6,362 nt of DNA from NCBI GenBank assembly GCA_965120355.1, contig CBCPMX010000011.1, forward strand, positions 1-6,362, in the 5' to 3' direction. Numbering within the stretch: the first letter of the stretch is position 1; each line of letters starts with the position of its first letter. Below the pieces are notes generated by a model. The model had not been told where the DNA came from and ran no database searches. It saw nothing but the letters and a program-made list of their open reading frames with translations. Below, one piece after another: positions 1-5,906 of the stretch. The position numbers and the translations under genes were made by a program. Source of the stretch: CBCPMX01 sp965120355. GTDB taxonomy: Bacteria; Bacillota; Clostridia; Oscillospirales; Oscillospiraceae.

Positions 1-54
1 AACCAAAAATTTTTTGAGTTAGCGATTGACAACCTGCGGCCGGTATGATATTAT
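1..54 (+). promoter_or_regulatory. Strong sigma-A promoter with UP-like element for the small RNA
   Basis: A perfect -35 box TTGACA lies at 26-31. A 17-nt spacer separates it from the -10 box TATTAT at 49-54, which is preceded by TG at 46-47 (extended -10). An alternative -10, TATACT, sits at 52-57 but would need a 20-nt spacer. Positions 1-25 are rich in A and T runs (AAAAATTTTTT), like an UP element bound by the RNA polymerase alpha subunit. Transcription should begin near position 60-62. No translatable start with a ribosome site follows closely, so the promoter probably drives the structured RNA. Confidence 0.85.
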
Positions 55-60
55 ACTCCC

Positions 61-285
61 GCAGAGGTTAGCAAGGGCTAACCAAAAGGCGACGCGAACC
101 GTAGGATCTGCCGCATAATCGGGCCCGTTTCCTCCTTGTGCTTGTATGCGGCGATGGGGAGATCCGTACGGCGCGGTGGTGAAGCCTTGCGCTTTTGCAG
201 CCAATTCCCTTCTGATATACTCCAAATGAACACTCCAAAAAATTGTCGCAAAAAGGGCAGCCGCAAGGCTGTCCTTTTTGTGTGT
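61..285 (+). ncRNA. Unassigned structured small RNA with anti-Shine-Dalgarno loop
   Basis: A stretch of about 220 nt sits between a strong promoter and a strong terminator and has no supported ORF. Visible structure: a 5' hairpin with 7-bp stem (66-72 with 77-83, loop AAGG), then a long multi-segment hairpin. The long hairpin pairs 86-90 with 184-188, 93-96 with 172-175, 99-103 with 167-171, 104-109 with 160-165, and 110-117 with 145-152. It has an asymmetric purine bulge at 153-159 and a 27-nt apical loop (118-144) that holds UUUCCUCCUU. A mostly single-stranded tail (about 189-249) carries two copies of ACUCCAAA, followed by the terminator. I looked for hallmarks of SRP RNA, tmRNA, RNase P RNA, T-box leaders and common riboswitches and recognised none. 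Promoter, size and a long hairpin would also fit a divergent 6S RNA, but I cannot assign it. A role as a trans-acting mRNA-binding RNA is inference. A cis leader for the gene at 430 is the alternative. Confidence 0.7.
250..279 (+). terminator. Rho-independent terminator of the small RNA
   Basis: A 13-bp stem pairs 250-262 with 267-279 and contains one G-U pair. It closes on the GNRA-type tetraloop GCAA (263-266). The 3' arm ends in CCTTTTT and is followed by GTGTGTATTTT. This is a textbook intrinsic terminator on the plus strand. The A run in the 5' arm would let it act to some extent on the other strand as well. Confidence 0.9.
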
Positions 286-368
286 ATTTTGGGATATGTA
301 AAAGGATGCTTTCAAAGCGCGGAGAGACTGTATGAATTCAAAGCAATCGTTCTATGAAAAAGAATCTA

Positions 369-399
369 TTGTACAGTGTGGAGGTGGGTGTGGTAAACT
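369..399 (+). promoter_or_regulatory. Probable promoter of the SnoaL-like gene
   Basis: TTGTAC at 369-374 and TAAACT at 394-399 resemble -35 and -10 boxes. The spacer is 19 nt, longer than ideal, but a TG at 391-392 makes an extended -10 that can compensate. TACAGT at 403-408 is another possible -10. The stretch from the small RNA terminator (279) to the start codon at 430 holds nothing else I recognise. The promoter suggests that the gene need not depend on read-through from the upstream RNA. Confidence 0.5.
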
Positions 400-429
400 A
401 GATACAGTATTTGCAAAGGAGGCTCCGAC

Positions 430-1158
430 ATGAGCACAGAATTGGAAGTCAAGCTGCAGGAAGCCCTAGACCGTATTGAGCGCCTGGAGGCGGCGCAGGC
501 TTGCAGAAATCTGATGGGAAAGTATTCTTATTATCATACTGCATTTCGAAACAAGGATTATATGGAGTTGTGGGCGAACCGGGAGGACAGCTATTACCGG
601 TTCCCCTTCGGCGAGTATCGGGGCATTGAAGCCATCCGGCACTGCTATTTGGTGGAGCATGGCGACCGTTCCGATCCCGGCATGGATCAAAATCTTAAAG
701 GAATGCTGATGTTCCATGAAATGGATACGGAGGTGCTGGAGGTGGCCGCCGACGGGCTGACGGCCAAAGGCTGCTGGATTTCTCCGGGTCATGAGACGAC
801 GCCGGCCCGAAACCTGCAGGAGGGGGAGGAGCCCCACGGCGACGCCAATTGGTGTTGGGGAAAGTACGAGGTGGAATTCATCAAGGAAAACGGCGTGTGG
901 AAAATCTGGCACATGATTCTCTATCCCCTGTTCAAGACCAGCTTCTACCGCTCCTGGGGCGAACCTGGCGCGGAATTCCTGAAGCCCGGCGCGCTGAATC
1001 CCATGACCGGCCAGAAAAACCCCGACTACTGGGTCTATGATGTGGACACTGTTTACCCTGCGGACGAGCCGGAGCCGCCGGTACCGTATCAGAGCTATGA
1101 CGACATGCCGCACAAGATCCAGCCCAAAGAGACGGCACCCACAGCAGAGGGCTGCTGA
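430..1158 (+). CDS. SnoaL-like / NTF2-fold (nuclear transport factor 2 family) protein
   Basis: This 242-residue protein is predicted to be soluble, with no signal peptide or membrane segment. Residues 1-24 form a charged amphipathic helix. Residues about 25-165 look like a SnoaL-type cone-shaped fold: the helix with GKYSYYHTAFRNKDYMELW (30-48), a strand ending in FHEMDTEVLEVAADGLTAKGCW (95-116), and the final strand pair KYEVEFIKENGVWKIWHM (145-162). The pattern recalls the bile acid 7-alpha-dehydratase BaiE and related dehydratases or isomerases, with tyrosines at 32, 34 and 35 and histidines at 96 and 121 as possible pocket residues. The Asp after the first Tyr in BaiE has no obvious counterpart. 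The roughly 75-residue Pro- and Tyr-rich C-terminus exceeds the usual 130-170 aa domain. The start is supported by AAAGGAGG at 415-422, seven bases upstream. Substrate unknown. The gene is flanked by terminators, so it is probably transcribed alone. Family call is good; activity is not determined. Confidence 0.85.
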   Translation: MSTELEVKLQEALDRIERLEAAQACRNLMGKYSYYHTAFRNKDYMELWANREDSYYRFPFGEYRGIEAIRHCYLVEHGDRSDPGMDQNLKGMLMFHEMDTEVLEVAADGLTAKGCWISPGHETTPARNLQEGEEPHGDANWCWGKYEVEFIKENGVWKIWHMILYPLFKTSFYRSWGEPGAEFLKPGALNPMTGQKNPDYWVYDVDTVYPADEPEPPVPYQSYDDMPHKIQPKETAPTAEGC

Positions 1159-1172
1159 CGCTGAAAAATGAG

Positions 1173-1210
1173 TTATGCCCCGGCGGAACCATGGTTCCGC
1201 CGGGGCATAA
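1173..1210. terminator. 38-bp perfect palindrome, bidirectional terminator between convergent genes
   Basis: Positions 1173-1191 are the exact reverse complement of 1192-1210, giving a 19-bp GC-rich stem with a tight loop around CATG. It begins 14 nt after the stop of the SnoaL-like gene and lies about 46 nt past the stop of the convergent regulator gene. Read on the minus strand it is followed by CTCATTTTT, a usable T tract. On the plus strand it is followed by AACATTCC, which is weak. A role in ending both converging transcripts is inferred from position and structure. Confidence 0.75.
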
Positions 1211-1214
1211 ACAT

Positions 1215-1229
1215 TCCCCCAAAGGGGGA
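1215..1229. terminator. Second short hairpin beside the palindrome
   Basis: TCCCCC (1215-1220) and GGGGGA (1224-1229) pair around an AAA loop, only four bases after the large palindrome. No long T run follows on either strand, although TGTTTTGT occurs at 1235-1242 on the plus strand. It probably supports termination or stalls polymerase or exonuclease at this convergent junction. Confidence 0.45.
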
Positions 1230-1256
1230 GGCCGTGTTTTGTATAGCCAGCCGGAC

Positions 1257-1640
1257 TTACTGTGCGTTTGCGGCGTTGACGCTGCGAATATGGGCCTTCA
1301 GTTTGTCGAAGGTCTCTTCGCTGATGTCGTGCTCAATGCGGCAGGCATCCTCGGCGGCCACCTTGGGATCGACGCCCAGCTCGATCAGCCAGGCGGTCAG
1401 GCATTGGTGGCGCTCATAGATTTTGGATGCGATGGCCATGCCGCTGTCGGTCAGGTTGATCCAACCCTCTTTATCGACGGTGATATAGCCGTTTTCGCGC
1501 AGGAGGCCCATGGCGCGGCTGATGCTGGGCTTGGAGAAGGACATATAATGGGCAATATCAATGGAGCGCACAACGCCCTTTTCCTGCTTCAAAACCAGAA
1601 TGGCTTCCAGATAATCTTCTGCAGATTCATGGATGACCAT
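1257..1640 (-). CDS. DtxR/MntR-family metal-dependent transcriptional regulator
   Basis: This 127-residue cytoplasmic DNA-binding protein has an N-terminal winged helix-turn-helix (about 5-66). SIDIAHYMSFSKPSISRAMGLL (26-47) supplies the helix-turn-helix, and residues 51-66 form the wing. The dimerisation and metal domain spans about 67-127. The fold and length match MntR-type members that lack the C-terminal SH3-like domain of DtxR. Candidate metal ligands by alignment from memory are Asp9, Glu12, His78, Cys100, Glu103 and His104 (in DACRIEHDIS). MntR of Bacillus has Glu where Cys100 stands, whereas DtxR/IdeR has Cys, so Mn(II) versus Fe(II) preference cannot be told. The start is supported by AGAAGGAGG seven bases before the ATG. 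No manganese or iron transporter is adjacent, so its targets lie elsewhere. A short palindrome in its leader may allow autoregulation. Confidence 0.92.
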   Translation of the reverse strand: MVIHESAEDYLEAILVLKQEKGVVRSIDIAHYMSFSKPSISRAMGLLRENGYITVDKEGWINLTDSGMAIASKIYERHQCLTAWLIELGVDPKVAAEDACRIEHDISEETFDKLKAHIRSVNAANAQ

Positions 1641-1656
1641 GATAACGCCTCCTTCT

Positions 1657-1667
1657 AAAAGACTTTT
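1657..1667. promoter_or_regulatory. Small palindrome in the regulator's leader, possible operator
   Basis: AAAAG, one base, CTTTT forms a perfect inverted repeat. It lies between the -10 box (1673-1678) and the ribosome site of the metalloregulator gene, and TTCTAA flanks occur twice (1653-1658 and 1665-1670). Position at the transcription start fits autorepression, which is common in the DtxR family. The sequence does not match a known MntR or DtxR box well, so this is speculative. Confidence 0.25.
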
Positions 1668-1672
1668 CTAAT

Positions 1673-1701
1673 AGTTTATCATATTTTTGCAGATAAAACA
1701 A
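1673..1701 (-). promoter_or_regulatory. Promoter of the metalloregulator gene
   Basis: On the minus strand, TTGTTT (1696-1701) and TAAACT (1673-1678) are separated by exactly 17 nt. TG sits one base before the -10, making it extended. The promoter lies between the Nudix stop codon (1729) and the regulator's start (1640). It gives the regulator its own transcript, although no strong terminator separates it from the Nudix gene and read-through is possible. Confidence 0.7.
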
Positions 1702-1728
1702 GGCGCATCCGCAAACAAATTGTGTAAC

Positions 1729-2220
1729 TTACCGAAGATCGTTCAAATATGTCTGAATTCGGTCCCGATGGGTGGGGACGTAGCGGTCACTTTCCACAAA
1801 GCGGAGGAACGCTTCTTTCGAAAGCCAGCAATAGCTAATCGTTTCGCCTTCCTGAAGCGCAACAGCGTCCTTGGGGCAGGTTGTCACGCACAAAAATTCC
1901 TGATAGATCGTGTTGTGGCTGACTGCCTGACAAAGCGGCTGCAAGTGGTCTGCGGCGATCCCGGTTTCTTCCCACAGTTCCCGTATGGCGGCTTCGTATG
2001 CAGATTCCCCTTTGAGGGCGGAGCCGCCGGCGGTGGCCTCATATAAACCGGGGAAATTGGGCTTTTGGCGATCCCGCTGCATCAGTAAATAGGAGCCGTC
2101 CGTGTGGACGACGATCACTTCGCTGACCAGATGATAAAGCCCCTTCGGGATCGGCTCCCCACGGAGCAGGTCCTGCCCGGCTGGCGTTCCGTCCTGGTAA
2201 TAAGCGTCCCATAGTTCCAT
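1729..2220 (-). CDS. Nudix hydrolase
   Basis: This 163-residue cytoplasmic protein has a complete Nudix box at residues 66-88: Gly66, Glu72, then Arg80-Glu81-Leu82, Glu84-Glu85, Gly87-Ile88. It thus fits GX5EX7REUXEEXGU. The Mg-binding glutamates are all present. Such enzymes hydrolyse nucleoside diphosphates linked to another moiety. The N-terminus (MELWDAYYQDGTPAG) and the MQRDRQKPNFPGLYEATAGG stretch resemble the isopentenyl-diphosphate-isomerase-like or YfcD-like branch of unassigned house-cleaning Nudix proteins. Lone Nudix genes of this type cannot be given a substrate from sequence. The start is supported by CAGGAGGA about ten bases upstream. The gene has its own promoter and is not clearly coupled to the flanking genes. 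Confidence 0.93.
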   Translation of the reverse strand: MELWDAYYQDGTPAGQDLLRGEPIPKGLYHLVSEVIVVHTDGSYLLMQRDRQKPNFPGLYEATAGGSALKGESAYEAAIRELWEETGIAADHLQPLCQAVSHNTIYQEFLCVTTCPKDAVALQEGETISYCWLSKEAFLRFVESDRYVPTHRDRIQTYLNDLR

Positions 2221-2255
2221 TGTGTGGGTTCCTCCTGCGGATATGTTGTCAAATT

Positions 2256-2284
2256 ATCTTATCATACTTTCAAAGCGGGTACAA
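2256..2284 (-). promoter_or_regulatory. Promoter of the Nudix gene
   Basis: On the minus strand, TTGTAC (2279-2284) and TAAGAT (2256-2261) lie 17 nt apart, with TG one base before the -10 (extended -10). The transcript would start around 2249 and run through a leader of about 30 nt into the Nudix ATG at 2220. The architecture is nearly the same as that of the next gene downstream. Confidence 0.7.
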
Positions 2285-2342
2285 GAGACCTGGAGGCATG
2301 AGCTGTTTTGTGAGATTTAGGCCGGTGTGCAGTGCAAAGCTT

Positions 2343-2373
2343 CCGGGGCTGCCGTTTCATACGGCAGCCCCGG
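2343..2373 (-). terminator. Hairpin terminator after the ABC transporter gene
   Basis: A perfect 13-bp GC-rich stem pairs 2343-2355 with 2361-2373 around a 5-nt loop, 22 nt past the stop codon of the ABC gene. The minus-strand flank after the stem reads AAGCTTTGC, so the T tract is poor. Termination may be inefficient, or the hairpin may mainly protect the mRNA 3' end. It separates the marR-ABC operon from the Nudix promoter. The remainder of 2285-2395 shows nothing else. Confidence 0.65.
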
Positions 2374-2395
2374 GGTTTGTTCAGATGAGATGAAA

Positions 2396-5344
2396 TTATT
2401 CGGTGCGCAGCGCCACTACTGGATCCTTTTTGGCGGCTACGCGGGAGGGGATCAACCCGGCGATGATGGTCAGCAGTGCGCTGATGACCACCAGAGCTAC
2501 GCCGCCAACTGCGGGCAGTGAGGACTTCAACGCCGTAATGCCCGACAAGTCGCGGACGACAGCGGTAATGGGGATGTTGAGAAGCAGCGTCAGCCCGATG
2601 CCGATGAGGCCCGCGCACAGACCCACAATGAGCGTTTCGGCATTGAATACGCGCGAGACGTCCTTCTTCGACGCGCCAATGGCGCGGAGAATGCCGATCT
2701 CTTTGGTGCGTTCCAGTACAGAGATATAGGTGATGATGCCAATCATAATGGACGAAACCACCAGGGAGATGGACACGAACGCGATCAGCACATAGGAAAT
2801 TCCGTTGATGATCGTGGTGATGGAGGACATCAGCAGCGCCACATAGTCGGTGTAGGTAATCCGGTCTTCCTCCTCCACAGTGTCGTTGTAGTCAGAGATC
2901 AAACCGGAAATGGCGTCCTTGTCAGCGAAGGTGGAAGCATAGATGCTGATGGTGGACGGTGAGTCCAGATCCACATAACCAAGCAGGTCCAGATTTTCCT
3001 CGTAAGTGGACTCAGAGACTGTGGCAGGCATATAGTTGTCGTACAGATATGCATACTGCTCTTCTGTAAAACCGCCAGCGTCCAACATGGCTGCCAGCTG
3101 TTCTGTGGTCATGGAGGCCAGTTGTGCCTGTACCTGCTCGGCATACTGCTGGCGAATTGCCTCGGAAAGCTGTTCCTCCACATAGGAGAACAGCGTTTCG
3201 TCGTCCATTTCTGCGATATAAGCGGAGATGGTGGCGGCATCCACGCCCATTTCAGCGGCATACTGTTCAGCCATGGTGGTTTCCAGATATTCGCGCGTCA
3301 TCTGGGACATCTGTTCTTCCACGGCGGAGGACACGACCGCGTCGCTGGGCTGGCTGGCCACATCCACATAGGCGGCGGCCCGTTCAGCGGTGGAAAGGCC
3401 GGACAGATACTCTGTAACGGCATCTGCTTTTTCCGCGTCCGTCAGTGTCTCCTCTTCGCCGGTGGCGAAGGGCAGGCCGGTGAGAATGTCCGTTTCCGGA
3501 TCTGCCAGTTGGCCGGACAGAATTTCCGTATTGGAGATGGCCTCGATGGCGTACTGGGTCAGGGCAGTGGTATAGCCGATGGCGCCGGTAACCATGGTGG
3601 AGGAAGCGTCCTCACTGGGCCGGGCAATGCCCACGACTTTCAGCGGGGTGCCCACTTCGCTGCTGTTGTACAGCAGTTCCATGCCGGCATCTGTGGCGGA
3701 CAGATCCGTATAGGTGCCGGACTCGGCGTCATACTGATATGTCTCGGCGGGGAGGATCAGCTTGTATTCCAGATTGCACAGTTCCTCATAACTCCAGCTG
3801 CGATCCACAGCCTCGATGGTGCCGCCGGTCTGCAGAGCCTCCAGCGCCTGATCCAGTTCTTCGGTGGGAACCAGACCCAGAGAAACCAGCATCAAATCGG
3901 AGATTTCGTTGTTCTCATCCACGAACAGCACCACTTCGTTGTACGCTTCCGGCCAGGAACCGTAGAGCAGGTCATACTGGTCCTGCACCTGTTCGGAAGC
4001 CAGCTGGCCGTCCTCACCGGCCAGCAGCTCCTCCCAGATGTTCATGCTGGAATACATGGCAGACATGGAACTGATGCCGGTGGAGCCGTCGCCGCCGTAC
4101 AGGGTGCTGATGGCGTCCTGAATCAGGCTTTCCAGATCGCTTTTGACAATGACGCCATTTTCATCCTTGGTGTAAACATTGAAGTCCAGGTCGTAGCTGT
4201 ATTGAATGGTGGCCAAGTCGGAAATACCGCCGCCGCCGGCGTCCAGATATTCCTTAAAAGCCGTCAGATTATTGGTTTCTGTTTCCATGTTCAGCATGGC
4301 GTCCAGCATGTCGTACATGACGGAACTGGAGTATACCCGGCCGTCTTCCCGCTGAACATCGGATTCACTTCGGCGGCTGCCCATAAGGGAGGTCATTAGA
4401 GAAGTCATATCCACACTCTCTGCCTCAATGGTGATGGGGTAGGAGGACAGGGTTTCCTCCTGCACCTGATCAATATATATTTGGATCCCGTTGGACAGAG
4501 ACAGAATCAGCGCAATGCCGATGATACCGATGGAACCTGCAAAAGCGGTCAGCAGTGTCCGCCCTTTTTTGGTCAACAGGTTGTTGAGGCTCAGGGACAG
4601 GGCGGTCAGAAAAGACATGCTGGTTTTGGTGGCCTTCAGGTTGGCCTTTTCCTCTTTGCCCGTAGGCTGGAATGGGGCGGAGTCGTCGATGACAGTGCCG
4701 TCCAGCAGCCGGATGATGCGGGTGGAATAGGTCTGGGCCAAGTCCGGGTTGTGGGTGACCATAATGACCAGCTTTTCCCGGGAGATTTCCTTTAAAATCT
4801 CCATGACCTGCACGCTGGTTTCGCTGTCCAGTGCGCCGGTGGGCTCGTCGGCCAGCAAAATATCCGGGTCATTGACCAGAGCGCGGGCGATGGCCACGCG
4901 CTGCATCTGACCGCCGGACATCTGATTGGGTTTTTTGTTTAACTGATCGCCCAGGCCCACCCGTTCCAGGGCCTCGGTGGCACGGCGCCGGCGCTCGGTT
5001 TTGCTGACGCCGGTGAGCGTCAGGGCCAACTCCACGTTGCTGAGCACTGTCTGATGGGGAATCAGGTTATAGCTCTGAAAGACGAAACCGATGGTATGGT
5101 TGCGGTAGACGTCCCAATCCCGATCCTTGAATTCCTTAGTGGATACGCCGTTGATGACAAGATCGCCGGAAGTATACTGGTCCAGTCCGCCGATAATATT
5201 CAGAAGCGTCGTTTTACCGCAGCCGGACTGGCCTAAAATAGAGACAAATTCGTGTTCCCGGAACGCCAGACTGACGCCCCGCAGGGCATGGACGGTGGTG
5301 TTGCCGGCTTGATAGTCCTTGGTGATGGTTTTTAGCTGAAGCAT
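2396..5344 (-). CDS. Fused ABC transporter ATPase/FtsX-type permease (MacB-like, MarR-linked exporter)
   Basis: This 982-residue protein is a type VII (MacB/LolCDE-like) ABC exporter half with ATPase and permease in one chain. The N-terminal ATPase (1-220) has Walker A GQSGCGKT (38-45), Q-loop Gln90, signature MSGGQ (142-146), Walker B DILLADEP (161-168) and H-loop His198. TM1 follows at about 264-286, then a very large acidic extracytoplasmic region of about 550 residues. That region includes a Glu/Gln/Ala-rich, probably helical stretch at about 640-760. The C-terminal FtsX core has TM2 (about 850-875), the cytoplasmic ERTKEIGILRAIGASKKDV (878-897), TM3 (905-924) and TM4 (948-967), ending KKDPVVALRTE. 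E. coli MacB is about 650 aa, and the excess lies in the outer domain. A peptide or drug export or envelope role is typical, but the substrate is unknown. The ATG follows AAAGGAAA, 12 nt after the marR stop, so the two are co-transcribed. No outer-membrane partner is visible or expected in a monoderm. Confidence 0.93.
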   Translation of the reverse strand: MLQLKTITKDYQAGNTTVHALRGVSLAFREHEFVSILGQSGCGKTTLLNIIGGLDQYTSGDLVINGVSTKEFKDRDWDVYRNHTIGFVFQSYNLIPHQTVLSNVELALTLTGVSKTERRRRATEALERVGLGDQLNKKPNQMSGGQMQRVAIARALVNDPDILLADEPTGALDSETSVQVMEILKEISREKLVIMVTHNPDLAQTYSTRIIRLLDGTVIDDSAPFQPTGKEEKANLKATKTSMSFLTALSLSLNNLLTKKGRTLLTAFAGSIGIIGIALILSLSNGIQIYIDQVQEETLSSYPITIEAESVDMTSLMTSLMGSRRSESDVQREDGRVYSSSVMYDMLDAMLNMETETNNLTAFKEYLDAGGGGISDLATIQYSYDLDFNVYTKDENGVIVKSDLESLIQDAISTLYGGDGSTGISSMSAMYSSMNIWEELLAGEDGQLASEQVQDQYDLLYGSWPEAYNEVVLFVDENNEISDLMLVSLGLVPTEELDQALEALQTGGTIEAVDRSWSYEELCNLEYKLILPAETYQYDAESGTYTDLSATDAGMELLYNSSEVGTPLKVVGIARPSEDASSTMVTGAIGYTTALTQYAIEAISNTEILSGQLADPETDILTGLPFATGEEETLTDAEKADAVTEYLSGLSTAERAAAYVDVASQPSDAVVSSAVEEQMSQMTREYLETTMAEQYAAEMGVDAATISAYIAEMDDETLFSYVEEQLSEAIRQQYAEQVQAQLASMTTEQLAAMLDAGGFTEEQYAYLYDNYMPATVSESTYEENLDLLGYVDLDSPSTISIYASTFADKDAISGLISDYNDTVEEEDRITYTDYVALLMSSITTIINGISYVLIAFVSISLVVSSIMIGIITYISVLERTKEIGILRAIGASKKDVSRVFNAETLIVGLCAGLIGIGLTLLLNIPITAVVRDLSGITALKSSLPAVGGVALVVISALLTIIAGLIPSRVAAKKDPVVALRTE

Positions 5345-5356
5345 GGGTTTTCCTTT

Positions 5357-5824
5357 CTAGGTCCGAGTCTGATCCTGAGTTTGTTCAGCAGAGTGGGCCA
5401 CATATTCAAAGATTTGGGTCAGAGCGTCCAGTCCTGCCATTGCCGTTTCCGTCAACTCATCGGGAAGCTGAGACAAAGTTTGGTTAATTGCGTCCATAAA
5501 GATCTGGAACTGCTGCAGGGTGGCCTGGCCCTTTTCTGTGATAGTCAGGGTTACGACCCGTTCGTCCTGCGCACTGCGGGTGCGGGTTAAGAGACCCAGC
5601 TTCTCCATCCGCTTACAGTGCGTGGATACATTGCCCTGATTCATTTCCAAGTGGCAGCTCAAGCCGCTGATGTTCAGCGGGCCGTTGTCCAGTTCGGCTA
5701 AAATCAAAAGCTGAGACGGCGTCAGCCCCAATTTTGCCGCAATGGGGGCGACGATCCGGCGCATGGCTGTCCGTACCTGAGTAATGCGCCCATATAAGGC
5801 GGCGCTGGTGCTGTGTAAGTTCAT
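5357..5824 (-). CDS. MarR-family transcriptional regulator
   Basis: This 155-residue protein starts at Met of MNLHSTSAAL. The ATG at 5822-5824 has a strong AAGGAGG site seven bases upstream. An in-frame ATG 33 bases further upstream (to 5857) lacks such a site and is rejected. A long N-terminal helix for dimerisation (about 5-32) precedes a winged helix-turn-helix at about 35-102: LTPSQLLILAEL (34-45), the recognition helix around NQGNVSTHCKRMEKLG (62-77), and a wing with the characteristic Asp87-Glu88-Arg89 turn (SAQDERVVTLTITEKG). A C-terminal helix pair follows. MarR proteins are dimeric repressors released by small ligands or oxidation; a single cysteine at 57 and another at 70 are the only thiols. 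As first gene of an operon with an ABC exporter, it most likely represses its own promoter and thereby controls efflux. Confidence 0.95.
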   Translation of the reverse strand: MNLHSTSAALYGRITQVRTAMRRIVAPIAAKLGLTPSQLLILAELDNGPLNISGLSCHLEMNQGNVSTHCKRMEKLGLLTRTRSAQDERVVTLTITEKGQATLQQFQIFMDAINQTLSQLPDELTETAMAGLDALTQIFEYVAHSAEQTQDQTRT

Positions 5825-5877
5825 AAGTGCACCTCCTTGAGACAGATCGATTGGCAAAGAAATATATTGATGGGAAA

Positions 5878-5906
5878 ATAGTACCCCTGTACAAGGAAAA
5901 AGTCAA
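5878..5906 (-). promoter_or_regulatory. Promoter of the marR-ABC operon
   Basis: On the minus strand, TTGACT (5901-5906) and TACTAT (5878-5883) are separated by exactly 17 nt. The start would be near 5871, giving a leader of about 47 nt before the marR ATG. GTAC, four bases, GTAC (5881-5892) lies across the -10 and spacer and could be part of an operator. Confidence 0.8.

Noticed and set aside
153..166. GGCGATGG-like stretch suggesting a fluoride riboswitch
   Set aside because: The match is partial, the segment is a bulge inside a long stem, and the characteristic pseudoknot partners are missing.
19..315. 98-residue minus-strand ORF and overlapping 62- and 73-residue ORFs over the small RNA
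   Set aside because: They lie on structured RNA with its own promoter and terminator, lack good ribosome sites, and have no recognisable protein pattern.
466..1113. 215-residue minus-strand ORF opposite the SnoaL-like gene
   Set aside because: It is fully antisense to a gene with a clear ribosome site and family pattern. The frame is open because of codon bias, and its translation resembles no family.
2245..2250. Minus-strand TTGACA just upstream of the Nudix ribosome site
   Set aside because: It is too close to the start codon to have a -10 box upstream of the gene; the TTGTAC/TAAGAT pair fits better.
3122..4399. 425-residue plus-strand ORF opposite the ABC transporter
   Set aside because: It is long, but antisense to the extracytoplasmic domain, rich in Gly, His and Gln as expected for a reverse frame of acidic codons, and has no ribosome site or domain.
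5825..5857. Eleven-residue N-terminal extension of the MarR protein
   Set aside because: The strong AAGGAGG site stands seven bases before the internal ATG at 5822-5824 and falls inside the extension. The upstream ATG has no comparable site.
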